Position numbers and translations under genes: made by a program
Notes under the pieces: model-generated
Told to the model about the DNA's origin: nothing
Database searches by the model: none
Seen by the model: the letters and a program-made list of their open reading frames with translations, nothing else
Assembly (NCBI GenBank): GCA_021234535.1
Contig: SFZH01000008.1
Coordinates: forward strand, 6,022,897 to 6,086,896
Length of the DNA stretch: 64,000 bases
From: Stichopus chloronotus
Taxonomy: Eukaryota > Echinodermata > Holothuroidea > Aspidochirotida > Stichopodidae
Direction of reading: 5' to 3'
Shown: positions 38,701 to 50,700 of the stretch, piece after piece
Numbering within the stretch: the stretch's first letter is position 1
How the letters are laid out: each line of letters begins with the position of its first letter

Positions 38701-41700
38701 AAAAAAAAAGGAGCAAGACATAATGAGGCTACGTATTCAGTAGAAGGTATATTTCCATGCTTCCCATTGCGTTAACAAGGTTACTATTGTTTGAGAGTCT
38801 ACTGACATTCGGCATCAATAAAAATATAACAGGATGACCTACTCATCAAGAAATATTACTGCTCTAAGTCCCTGAAGTTCCAGCAACAGTCACTTGTTGA
38901 GATGTACCTTACATGTTTCAGACTTTAAGGCCATTCGACCTCTATGAGGGAAAATAATATCTACTCTCAAAGGAAAATGTACACACCAACTTCCCCTTTC
39001 TGAGATACCACGGTTACAAGGTTTTCAAACCGTATGTCTTGTCCTGACCTCAAATGACCTTTGACCTCCATGAACACAACAGACATAATTGACTTAGAGT
39101 TACTGCCCTCTAAATGTAAAGTTCCGGCAACAGTCATTTTTTGAGGTCTCTTAATTTGCTGAAAAGTTTTCAAGACTTTCAAACTCTGATGACCTCAAAT
39201 GACCTTTGACCTCCACGAAAACAGTAGGCATCTACCCGTTATAGACAATGGGCAGCGTACACACCAAGTTTAAAGTTCTGGTTCCCTTCTTAAGACATCT
39301 TGTTTACCAATTTTTGGTTCCTTGTATTAACAAAGGAACCTACGCAGTCAAGTCGGTGTGTGTATGTGACGCCATTTGAATGCGAGGTATGTGGCACGAT
39401 AACTCAATCGAGTGCTGAATTTTTCTCAAACTTGGTGTGTATGTGTGTCATACTGAGGAGATGTGCACTATTGTTTTTAATGCTTATATCTTGAATATTA
39501 ATGAGTGAGCGGGGCTTAATGTCAGGATTGGAATGCACGGTATGTGACTTGACAACTCAGTAATCGAGTGGTCAATTTTTTCTCAAACTTGGTGTGCACA
39601 TGTATCATTTTGAGTAGATGTGACCTATTGTTTTGGTGCGTATATCTTGCATATCAACGAATGGTGGGACTTAATGTAAACTTTCTGATATGGCAATATC
39701 TTTGCAATGCCTTGTCCGATTTGCCTCAAATATGGTAGGAAGGTGTTATTAGATATTAGGTACATAACCATGGCATTTTTATCTCTAATGTCATCAGCAT
39801 TTTTGGTTTTTTTTTTCTTCAGTGTGTATACGAGTGTACAGAAAATTTGGAATTTTGGTACATGATGTTGGCAGTTGACTTTTGGTTACTGAAATTCCTT
39901 TGCGCCATTTTTATGCTATGGATGTTTATATGTTCCATCAGTCCCCCTCCAGCAAATTATGGAAGTACTGTTTGAGACGTACGATCATGATCAAATGAAG
40001 AGGCAGCAGTGCTATGGGAAGTACTGTAGGTGGTCATACCAGATAAGTCTGGCTGGATCAGACTACGTCCTTGTGCTTCAGTGGTGATGTTTGCATTGAT
40101 TTACATGGCTTTTAATTAGTAAGGTGGGCAAGACACAAAGAAAGAATATAAGTCAGTTGGTGTTCTTTCCATTGAAACTAGACTCTAGTATCCCCTCCTG
40201 GGTATGCTATCAGTGTTGGGTGGACTTGCTAGGGGCAGAGATGTGACAAACCTTATTGCAATTTGCAGAATTCCTTCTTTAGGGCTTTAAATGAAGCTGT
40301 TTGTGCTTTGTAAAATGAATGGGATGTTGCTATATATTATTTATAGCTTAGTAGCTTCTTTGATATTAATGATTTCCAGCATATAATTTTACAGTATGCA
40401 TCTTCAAAGTACGAGAAACCCTAGTGCCCTTGGGCTGTTGTGAAATCATTTAAAATATTTCTTCTCTTACAGATTGTTTGTAACACTGTTGATGGTTGGT
40501 CACATTAGTACTATGGAAGTCAGTGGTTCCATCTGGGTGCTTGTCATGTTTGGGGTCCAATGTCCGAAATGAGCCATTTTATAAAATCATTCTTTTTGTA
40601 CAGATTTTATGTTATAAAAATGAGGGATTCATGGCCAGAAATGGGCCATTTGGGCTATTGTGCAAAGTAATGCAAAATGCTCCTTTTACTTCATAATTTA
40701 CATTACTGTTCATCTGTGCAAGAAACCACAGTGCCCTTGGGCTTTTGTCTCTTAGACTACTTCAATTGACTTTTACCTCACAAAAAGTCTTCACAAAAAG
40801 AAACGGCAAAGATCTCCTCATCAGGAGTTAACATTGTTTTCACTGTGGGAAGCATTCACTTCTTGAGATGCTGTAAAGTTACTTGCGAAGACATGAATAT
40901 TCATGAGCAGCACTTGTCACTTTCTTAAGTAGTGTAGTGTGAGTATATGAATGGTATACATCTGTGTCTTATTACGCAAGCAGCGAAGGAGCGTTTTTAT
41001 CTCATCGCCCTATAGGAGCTAGATGAACTATTGTAGTGGCTAGTGGAGCTATTTATTGTACTGTGCAATCATGGGAAAACGGTTGCCATGGAAACGCTTT
41101 GAATGGATGAGTATAGCGACACCCCAGGGGTACCCCATGGTAGAGTGACCATGGGTACAGGAGGGTCCTGTTGGGTGGTATAAAGGAAAACGTGTCCGTG
41201 CCAATGTTTGTGCGTGTGTGCGTGAGTGTGTGTGTGTGCGTCCGGACCTGTCCAAATTGTGGTTTTTCCAGAATAGTTTGAGAAGTATATGAGCGATTAA
41301 GTTTAAACTTGGTAAGATTGTGCATGACGCCAATATGTCCAAGATGTATTAGTTGTATGGTAAATAGAGTCAAATTTGCTGATCTGTGAGGAAAAAAGCC
41401 AATTTTGCCCCAAAATTGCTATTTCCAGCATATATTGAGAACTATTAGACCAATTAACTTAAACTTTTGTAAGTATTTAGCTGAGAACACATTGTTCAAC
41501 ATAATATTACTATTATGGTAAATCCAGGGAAATTTGCTGATTTTTTAGAAAAAAAAAAACAATTTTCTCCTAAAATTGGTATTTCCAGCATATCTTGAGA
41601 ACTATTAGACCAATTAAATTAACGTTTTGTAAGTACTTAACTGAGAACACATTTTTCAACATGATATTACTGTTATGGTAAATCCAGGGAAATTTGCTGA

Positions 41701-44700
41701 TTTTTGAGAAAAAAAACCCCAATATTATCCTAAAATTGGTATTTCCAGCATATCTTGAGATGTATTTGAGCATTTAATGCAAAATTCTGCAAGGACTCAC
41801 ATGAGAATGTAATATTGAAGGTATGTCACTTTTTTATTAAAGAGAGTGAAATTTGCTGATTTTTTAGGGAAAAAAAGAGCCAATGTTGCCCCAAAATGTG
41901 TAGGCCCATTTGCAGGCCCTGTATTGAAACCAATGCATGTTGGCGATGAGATACGCAACTCCGTGGATTGCCCTCTTGTTTTTTTTTTTTTTTTTCTTCA
42001 GGAGACGGTGTTACCACGTGTCTGCTGCTCTCTTCAACCCTAGCTGTCCACCAGACATTATGAACCTTATGTTATCTTCTGTTGTGTGAGAGACATCTTC
42101 TGGTTTTGTTATTGAAGGAGTTATTATCGAATACAAGTTTTGTAACAAGATCCAATGGTCGTCTCCTGTTATTATTCCCTGCCTCAAAGAACTCTTCATT
42201 GAAATACAAGAAAACATGACAGATGCAAGGTATGAAACAAAGGCAAGAACAAACACAAAGACTCAAGTTACAAAGAAGAGAAAAACTCAAGGCACTTGAT
42301 AAAAGGGGGGAAAAGAGGAACTCAAAACACTTGATAAATTAAGAAGATAAAAGTGGGTGCAGAAATAGACAACAAAAGAAAAGATATGGCGCGGTAAAAA
42401 AAAAAAAGGAAAAGAAAAGAAACGAGCACTAAAACCAAAAATAAGAAAAAGCAGATACAAAACAGGTAAGCAATATAAAAAAATAATAATAACGAATTAT
42501 TGTCAGTTCCGTACTGAAATGGATCATTTCAATTTATTGTAATTTTTTCAAACAACTGTACGTCCACACCATATTTCATGTCTTCACCCGCACCCCCTCC
42601 CCCACATACTCCTAGTAAAAGTTTTTGTAGCCTATATGATTTTTAATGCATCAATCTAATCACCACTACGAGAACCAGCTTTGCTCATAACCAGCCATGA
42701 ACAGCTACACACAGGTACCGGATAGACACACTAGGAGTCTTCTTTTTCTAAACGGTGCTGTTGAAATCCCCTGCATGGTTCGAGTCTGACAAAATGATGA
42801 ATTTGATGAATTTTATACACATTTTCGACATAGAATAGCTCCTGCAAAAGTGTGGCTTTACTGTAGGCTCATAGGTAGGGTAACCTCATTCTGCTACTTT
42901 CATTTCTATGACGAATGCTGCATCCCTATATGTGTCAATCGATGGCACATGTACCCCAATCCCGGCGTCACTCACATACTAGGGCACGTCATTAGTCAAG
43001 AAATGATAGCAGCTACTTTCCTGAAAGACACAACAAATATGTTACCTTCCACAAAGAGGAAAAATCCGTCTTCATCTTTGGATAGAATTTGGATGGCCTT
43101 TTCGGTCATCTCGGCTATGCTAGGTTCACCAGCGGCATCGTCTTCCCGGTCACGTTCGTATTTCATATGGCTCGGTTCAAAGAGACCTGTCGATAGGAAC
43201 GCGAGGACGACACTGACAAAACATGATACTACAATACCGTATTAATCTATACGCTTACTGAACAGAACATCACCAGGGAATTGAGTTGCTATGTGGTAGT
43301 GTGGTCCATCCAGAACACGTGTAGCATGATTCTCACTTTAAGTGGCCGGCAGCTCAACGATCAGCAAGCAATTGGGTAAGCATAACTCTGTGGATGTCCC
43401 ATCCACACAAACCTTCAGCCTCCCTTGGTACAATGACGGATTTACTTTTGTGGGGGCCGGGGCTTGACAAACTTATGTGGGGCCCTTCTACTGTACTCCT
43501 TAACAAGATTACGTTGGGCAATGAGAATGTCTTCAAAGAGGGCAAAGATTATGGTCACTTCCACTACTCCCCTCCCCTTCCACCATCTAGAAATTTAATG
43601 AACTCCATAGATTTACTTCCAATGTAGGATTACATGTAGGTAGGAGAAAAGTTTGAGTTGAGTGGTCACGACAAATTCCCAAGAATGGCTCTTTGAAACT
43701 GTCTGAGTGAGGAGTCATAATCGGATAGAATGTATCGTACCAGAAAAGCAGTTTGACAAAAATACTTACCAGATCGTAGGAAATAGGCGTTTGGCAGACC
43801 CATTCTTAACGTAACAAGTTTCAATCAAACGAGAATTTGAACAAGTTAAAATTGGGTTGGTTATCTAGATATTACCTTTGACACTATCTAAGCGAAGCGC
43901 CTCCATCAGTTGGCTCGTAGCGTACCAGGAAAATTTTTTAAGTGGGCAAAAGACAGCTGCAAGGATTGCACTTCAAACCAAAAATTTCAACATTATAGAT
44001 TTCATTCAAGACCAATTTAAAGGTGGTAAAATTGCGTCGCTATTTACTGAGTTTATGTGAAGGATCAACTGGGGATTGTGTTGGCACAAAAGTCATTTTG
44101 GCATCAAAAGATCAAAATGTTTCCTTATACCGATAGTTGACTACAAGATGTGGTCAGTGTCATTGTTGAACAATGGCACCTACGGGTGTTCAACAGCTGG
44201 GATGAAAAGAAGTGTTTATTTAAACTGGAACTGACCATTACAGAGGTCAGATCACTTGTCTTTACATGTACCTTTCAATAAACTACTGTACACTACAATG
44301 AATGACTAAATAGTAAATGATTTTGATTATTTTCTATCACACACAAAAAGGATCAGGAAGTCTCAGCTAACTCGCCCTCTTAACTATTTGGTGTACGAAA
44401 TTGTATCTCGAATCTTTGAGAGGTCAAACCTGATGGGCCCAAGAATCTGAAGTTTGCCCAAGAGGCTATAGTGTTGAGGTTATCTTTCATTTATAATCCC
44501 AACCCTTACTCTCAAATCGGAACAATTTCTTTTAATCCGAATTGCAGATTATTGCTCCACAAACGTTTCTCATGGGTCACCCATACGAAAGTGGATAAGG
44601 GGATTATTATCGGGAGCTATGTGGGTCCTCAGAGCAGGAAGCTGTTACCTGCTCAGAGCAAAACCAGTTCCAGCGCACAATACAATGTGATCCCGTGTTT

Positions 44701-47700
44701 TGCTCTCTTTCTCTCTCTCCGCCTTTCACGATCTCTTTCTTTTCACTTCTTTATGTTTATTTTTCTCTCTCTCTCTCTCCTCCACCTTCGGTCGTTTCTC
44801 CTCTTAGTTTTTTTTCTCACAACCCGGCATTTGGCCGAATGCAGCCATGAACCAAACGGTCCATGCAGCAATCGCCAAATCGCCACAACGACCAGTCCGC
44901 CTTTGCAAGTAAGCCTAAAAGAAAATAGCACAGATGATCTCTACAAATTCCTACATTTATTGCATCATCACACTGATTGAAGTAATATTTATGCGAGAGG
45001 TAATAAAAGTCTGGGATACTCTACGAAAATTACAGTAATGTAATTTTGTGCAGGCCCCCTTTTTTGCGGGTCCCTGGGCTCGTGCCCGCCTGGCCCACGC
45101 TTAAATCCATCAACATGCCCTCCAGTGTGGGAGATCGGTGGCAATCAATGAAGCCTGAGTATTAAAGCAGCACACTAGTCTGTGTATGACAGCATGACCT
45201 GGCCCTTGATCACCCACAGCATATATTCTAGAAACCCGTCTACTCTCGTACATGAGCTATATTATTAAGCCCAAACACAGGCTATCCTGAATACGCATCT
45301 TCACAGGCTCAAATTTTAGTACAAGAGAATACAATTACAAAAAGTAAATCACACTTGTTGGTTGACACTGGTGATGTTCAAAAATGAGTATAAGGTTAGA
45401 CATCAACGGAATTCAAAGAAGGCCTAACCTGACTTTGAATCCAACGTAAATTTTCACCGCAAGTGTATGCTTTTTCTCTCAAATGGATTTCTCCGGGTGA
45501 GGTGCATGTTCTTGTTCTTACCACGGGATAACTATTGACTAACGTGATAATCCTTCCACATATCGCCACTGCTTATTGAGTCAAATGTATCGCCGCCCAG
45601 CGAGAAAATGCTGTTTCTTTCACCGTTCCCCTCGTCGCCAAACTATCCAAACTCCGCATCAATCTATTTATGATGAACAATTTAGATGGAAGGGACATGT
45701 GGGGCACATCTTTAATCTCTGCTCCATATAAATTGCTGTTGAACTCACCCAATAGGTAATCCGTAGCTCCAGGGTCTACGGCGTTGAAGTCATCTAAGTT
45801 CCAAACGTATTCTGCGTTCATCCCTTCTTTACTGTCCAACCATTCTTGTATGATGTTACGACCGTCAAGTCTCTGACCCATCTTGTCGGGATATTCAGGA
45901 TCGGCTTCATCCGTTGTCATCATCTCTCGCCTCCCTCCCGCCAGCACGACCTACAAAAACGAAAGGAGGACATATAGAGATATCCGTGCTACCGTTTGAT
46001 GGTATAATACTTACCAGCAGTGTACCTACCAAGAAATGTCGTCATGTTGAGATTTTACATCTCATCATATCGGTACAATCAGTCGACCGGTGAAGACAAA
46101 TACTCCCGCCATGTCGGCATCCTGCCCCAGGAAAAGATGCCAGCATTTGAAGATTCATTTGTGAAGATTCAAGGTGTTAAACTAACTCAGTTCAAAACCT
46201 TTCGAAGTGATTCGACTTCTTCCACCGCCATTGCATTCTGCTTCAAGTTACACGACATGTTGGGTAAATTCTCCCTCCCCCCATTTGTTGATTAACATGG
46301 TGAAATGTATCTTTTCAAGTTCAAGACTGAGGAAAGCTGTCAGTGTATGCATTATAGTTCATGCCATCGTGGCCAATTGGAGAAGCAAGGCAGATTTGTT
46401 GCAAGAAACAAATGATAATTTTGGTAGTCTGTAAACTAACCTTCAAAAATCCGGCATTTTCAGGAAATTGCGACGCAATGTCGGTACAACCGAGATTAAC
46501 AGCCTCCTCTGTAAGGTCGTTGTCGCTCTCCCAATTACGATCAGCAACGTGGGCGTAGAGGTTAGCGGGAGATGCGTGGGTAACCCTAGTGGTGGTTACG
46601 AAACCAGTGGCCTTACCTGTGATTACAACAAGTTGTATATACAAGTGACGCGTGATGTTTGACGTTTGGTTCAGACAAGCCTGAAAATAACACAAGTGTA
46701 GAACGGGGGGGTTCGTTGCGAGAACAACATGTTGAGCATAGGAACCCTGAACTGCTGTGGGTTTTTAAAGCACTGAGCACTACGAAGAAATAAGGGCAGC
46801 AAAAAGAGTTGGGGAATTGCGTAGCAGAGTTGGCCTTAACAGGGTGGGTAAGGGTATTCCCGATTTGACTTCAGGAGGAGGGGCTTTAGATTTGATAAAA
46901 TCTTACCTTGGGCACTTCAGACTGCGCTTTTGGAGAAAAGTTTACACAGAAAGTTATCACAAGGATTGAGTGCCAACCCTCTAAAATATACGTACCTTCT
47001 TTGTCGGCTCGCACAGCCACAGATTCCTGGGGAACTCCTACTTGTTCGGACGAACAGTCATAACGCATGATACCATCATCAAATCCGATGGTACCGAATT
47101 TAGTCTTGACACCGGTGAGGTAAGCTGTCCCAGTACCGGCAGAATCGGAAACTTGCCTGTCGGTATTGTACGTCTATAATATGTCGAAGACAAGAAGTCA
47201 ATACTTATAAGGAGGAATGGAGGAAATTATGAAAATACAGATATACTTATAAGTTAATGCAATGTGAGATATTTTTTTCTATATCTGCCTTTCGAATTGA
47301 CGTCACCCGCTTCTTCAGAAAAGACTAAAACATATTTCCTTAAACCAGCACATTGCTCCCTATGCACTTTACATGAAATAAGAGGCTACTGTATAGTGAA
47401 ATGTTTTGTGCATACTGCGGTAGATATGATGACCTGTTTGTAGGTCTCATAGCCTGTAATCAGCAGGGAATTTTCACATCACTTGATTTTCACATCTCTT
47501 GGTAAGCCTATATCAGCTACACATTGAAAACAAATCTCTTAAAAGTGTCGTGAAAGTTTAGACCTATAGACCTTTCATACGAAGGGTTCAACTGCTACTT
47601 TTACACATCCATGCTCGCCGAAGTGGCCACCAACAGTATTTTTTATGCTTCAGCAACTATTTTTCATGATTGCAATCTTTTGATACTTTCTACATGTTGA

Positions 47701-50700
47701 GGATTGGTTGTGGATAGAATGCAACGAAATATTTTGCCTTTAAGAAAAAAATCCTTATATTTCGCAATTGCTTTCAAATCTGCATTTCTAATTTCACTTA
47801 ATTATCTGCTGTACCGGGCATGCAACTATTGTTTTTGTTTGTTTTTACAAATCCCCTTTAAAGTTAACAACATATCACTCTTGCAGTCGTCGGTGTACCA
47901 TTCTGATGTTCAGGAGCCCCAAATCCGTTTACTATTTGGTGAACAGGTATTGTTAAGTGGAATGCTTCACTTTTCTGTGTCGCCTACCGTTTATATTCAT
48001 AATGAGTTTAACATACAGTACCAATGTTGGCAAACATTAAACTTAGCAACTGACTCTGAGTTGACAACAGACATACCGAACAAAAAGTCCATCAATCATT
48101 ACGAACACTATTGCAGTTCACATCGGAATTAGATTTAAAAGTGGGGAACGATATGAAGGAAAGGTCACGTGTAAAGGCAACAATTTTGCCACATTTTCTC
48201 CAACTACAGCTTATGCACTCATAATCTTTGCAACATGTTGTGGAGGTGGAGGTTTGATCGAGGGGGTTTTCTTGGGGTGAGGGTCAGATGGGCGTGGTTG
48301 TCACAGATTCCTTGTACGTTTTCATGCAATAGGTAATAAATATCGGAACCACCGATGAAAACTGAGGAAAGGTCTCACGGTACAGATTTAAATCTCCAAA
48401 AATGTCGAACTGAACAAACAGCAGAAAATGTAACATAACTTCGCACAAAAGCGATAACAAAATCAAAGAAAACCGGGATACGTGTTGACACAGAATGAGT
48501 AACAATACGAAACATGTGTATGCTTCAAGTGAGGACCTCCCAGAGCAAAGTTTCACTTAGTCTGGCGTTGCGTTGATTTGCAGAAGGGGTGACTATAGTG
48601 TGGTTTATGTTGGTTAGACGGGGGCTTATGTTCAAGGTGAGATAAAAGTTCAAAAGTTAAGCTGAGACAAGTAAGAAGACGCATGTAATGAATTGTGGGG
48701 CTCCGTTTCGAGGGCAACACTTCACTAAGCAATAGCATGGAGCTGGTTTAATCTTATCAACTGACATTGCACTTAATACACACAGAATTGCAACGGGATG
48801 GTAGGCCTAGTAGACGTTGGAGCTGTTGAAAACTGGGAGCAAGTTTCGAGCATTTCTGGAGCACAGTGTAATCTCATCTGCCACTTGTTATCATATAGCA
48901 ATATGCTTGTATCCATCTTTCAAGTAGGCCGCTATGTATTTCGACTCCCCTATTTCCATCCCAACTTTACTTCAATTCTCTCGCTACACTGCCTGCAAAG
49001 GCCTACTTGGTTTATGTTAAACTAATTAAAAGTAATAAAGAAGGACGAGCAAAACGCATCAGTACCCAACCGTCTAAAAAAAGTCAGTTACAACCTTGCG
49101 TGACTGGAACAGAATGGTCATTCCAGATGGGTGATGTTGGTAAAGACTGTGAGAAGTGAGAAGTTAACATCTGCCCTCCGACAAGAGTTTCGGTTCTAGC
49201 AACTGATACAGAGACTAATGACAAAGAATGCAGAGTGCCGTTATACAAAACAGAACATTCCTTCCGTTTCGAGTGAATGAATGTATATACCACCACTACG
49301 AGAGGAGCGACTGCAGTACAGGTCCTGCAGCAACAACAGGATCGACAGCTACAGCAAAAACATATAGGATCAACAGCACGATAAGGCGAGAAGATTATAA
49401 CAATAACAACAACAACTACAACAATAATCGCAGTAACATCATTAGCACATGCAACAACTTCACCAGCATTAACAATAAAAAAAAACATATTAAAAGCAGT
49501 ACCAACATTAACCAACCAAACACAGGCAACAACGATAAGAGCATTAGCAAGAACAAACAAAACAATAACACTAACAAACAATACGACCAACAGCAACACC
49601 ATCAGGAGTAGTAACAGCAACAGCAACATTATCAAAATCAGCTGCAACTGAAAACAGCAATAGAATCAACAGTAAACAATACAGACAACGATGGCATTAT
49701 TAGGAAGGCCACAACAGTAACAACAACATCAAGAATAGAGAGAAAAAAGGAAGGAGCAGTAGCAAAATCAGCAACGACAGCCACAACAAGAACGTCAGAA
49801 AGATCAGTTGAGTTACGATTTAATCTGAGCAACATCAACAAAAATTAAGGCAGAAGGAACAGCATTAACAATAGCAATAACAGCAGCAGGACGCGCAAAA
49901 ATCACAATAATAAGTTACATTAAACTAAGAAGTCACCCTACCCGGATTAGCAAGTAGAGATTTGTGACTGAAAAATCGCTCGATAATTAAATCTGCGTAG
50001 AAAAAGTTTGTTTTTGTGCAATGAAGGAAGATCTGTATTGTGTGTGGTTTTTTTTTTTTTTTACCAAAAATGGAATTCATGAGCACTTTATTTCGTACGT
50101 GAGTGTATATTGTGATCTGAGTGATTCTTGGGAGTCTTTTGTGCGTTTCAATATTTCCCAACCGTAAAGGGAAATCCATGGATTTACTGACAGGCGAAAA
50201 CTTTATGAGGGACCTCGATCGTGCAAAGTCGAAAGTGGCGTGAAGCTCATTCCAAGACGGTCCATAATAAGTATGAAAAGTCATTTTAACATTTATCCCC
50301 ATATTCTTATGAATAAAACAGAATTTCAGTTAAGTAAACTTCTTTCACTTATTTCACTTAAGTCAACTTCACTTAAGTCAACTCAGATTTTACTTACGTA
50401 AACTTCTTCTGTATCCCACTTACAAGAAATTAAATTCTACTGTTAAAGTGGAATGTAACTCCATTTAAGGGAAACAGACGTTGTTCAATTTTCATTTTTA
50501 CTTACGAGACATCGTATTTTGCCCCCAGCAAATGAGGAATATGCATTCAGGAATATTATACTAAGTATAATACACTGAAAATGTCAGCGCTATAGTCCAC
50601 ATTATTTTAAATGCTTCACCATCACACATTTTCTTTTTGAGAGTTCTGCTCTTAAAAATGCCCAGGGTATTTCACAGTTGAAGGACCCAGAGCCAGCTGC

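Larger units (their letters stand above)
38527..43045 (-). other. Alkaline phosphatase intron between exons 6 and 7, repeat-rich
   Basis: A 4.5-kb intron. It holds an A-rich low-complexity stretch (38560-38710), the half-site repeats at 38995-39300, terminal-like motifs at 40412 and 40720, and the 160-bp tandem array at 41261-41895. There are also T and A homopolymers at 41980 and 42400. Confidence 0.75.

Noticed and set aside
38540..38743. Lys/Asn-rich 67-residue ORF and its Phe-rich opposite-strand shadow
   Set aside because: A-rich low-complexity DNA beside alkaline phosphatase exon 7. The minus-strand ORF is the true exon extended into the intron.
44471..44980. 169-residue plus-strand ORF with Ser/Leu/Phe-rich segment
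   Set aside because: It runs through a CT microsatellite inside the candidate transposon at 43434-45113. No recognised domain.
49228..49611. Asn/Thr/Ser-rich plus-strand ORF of 127 residues
   Set aside because: Same low-complexity region read on the other strand, with no domain.
49084..49647. 187-residue minus-strand ORF with long Leu/Val runs, like a membrane protein
   Set aside because: It is the reverse reading of the AAC/ACA trinucleotide region, inside an alkaline phosphatase intron. The hydrophobicity comes from the repeat, not from a conserved family.
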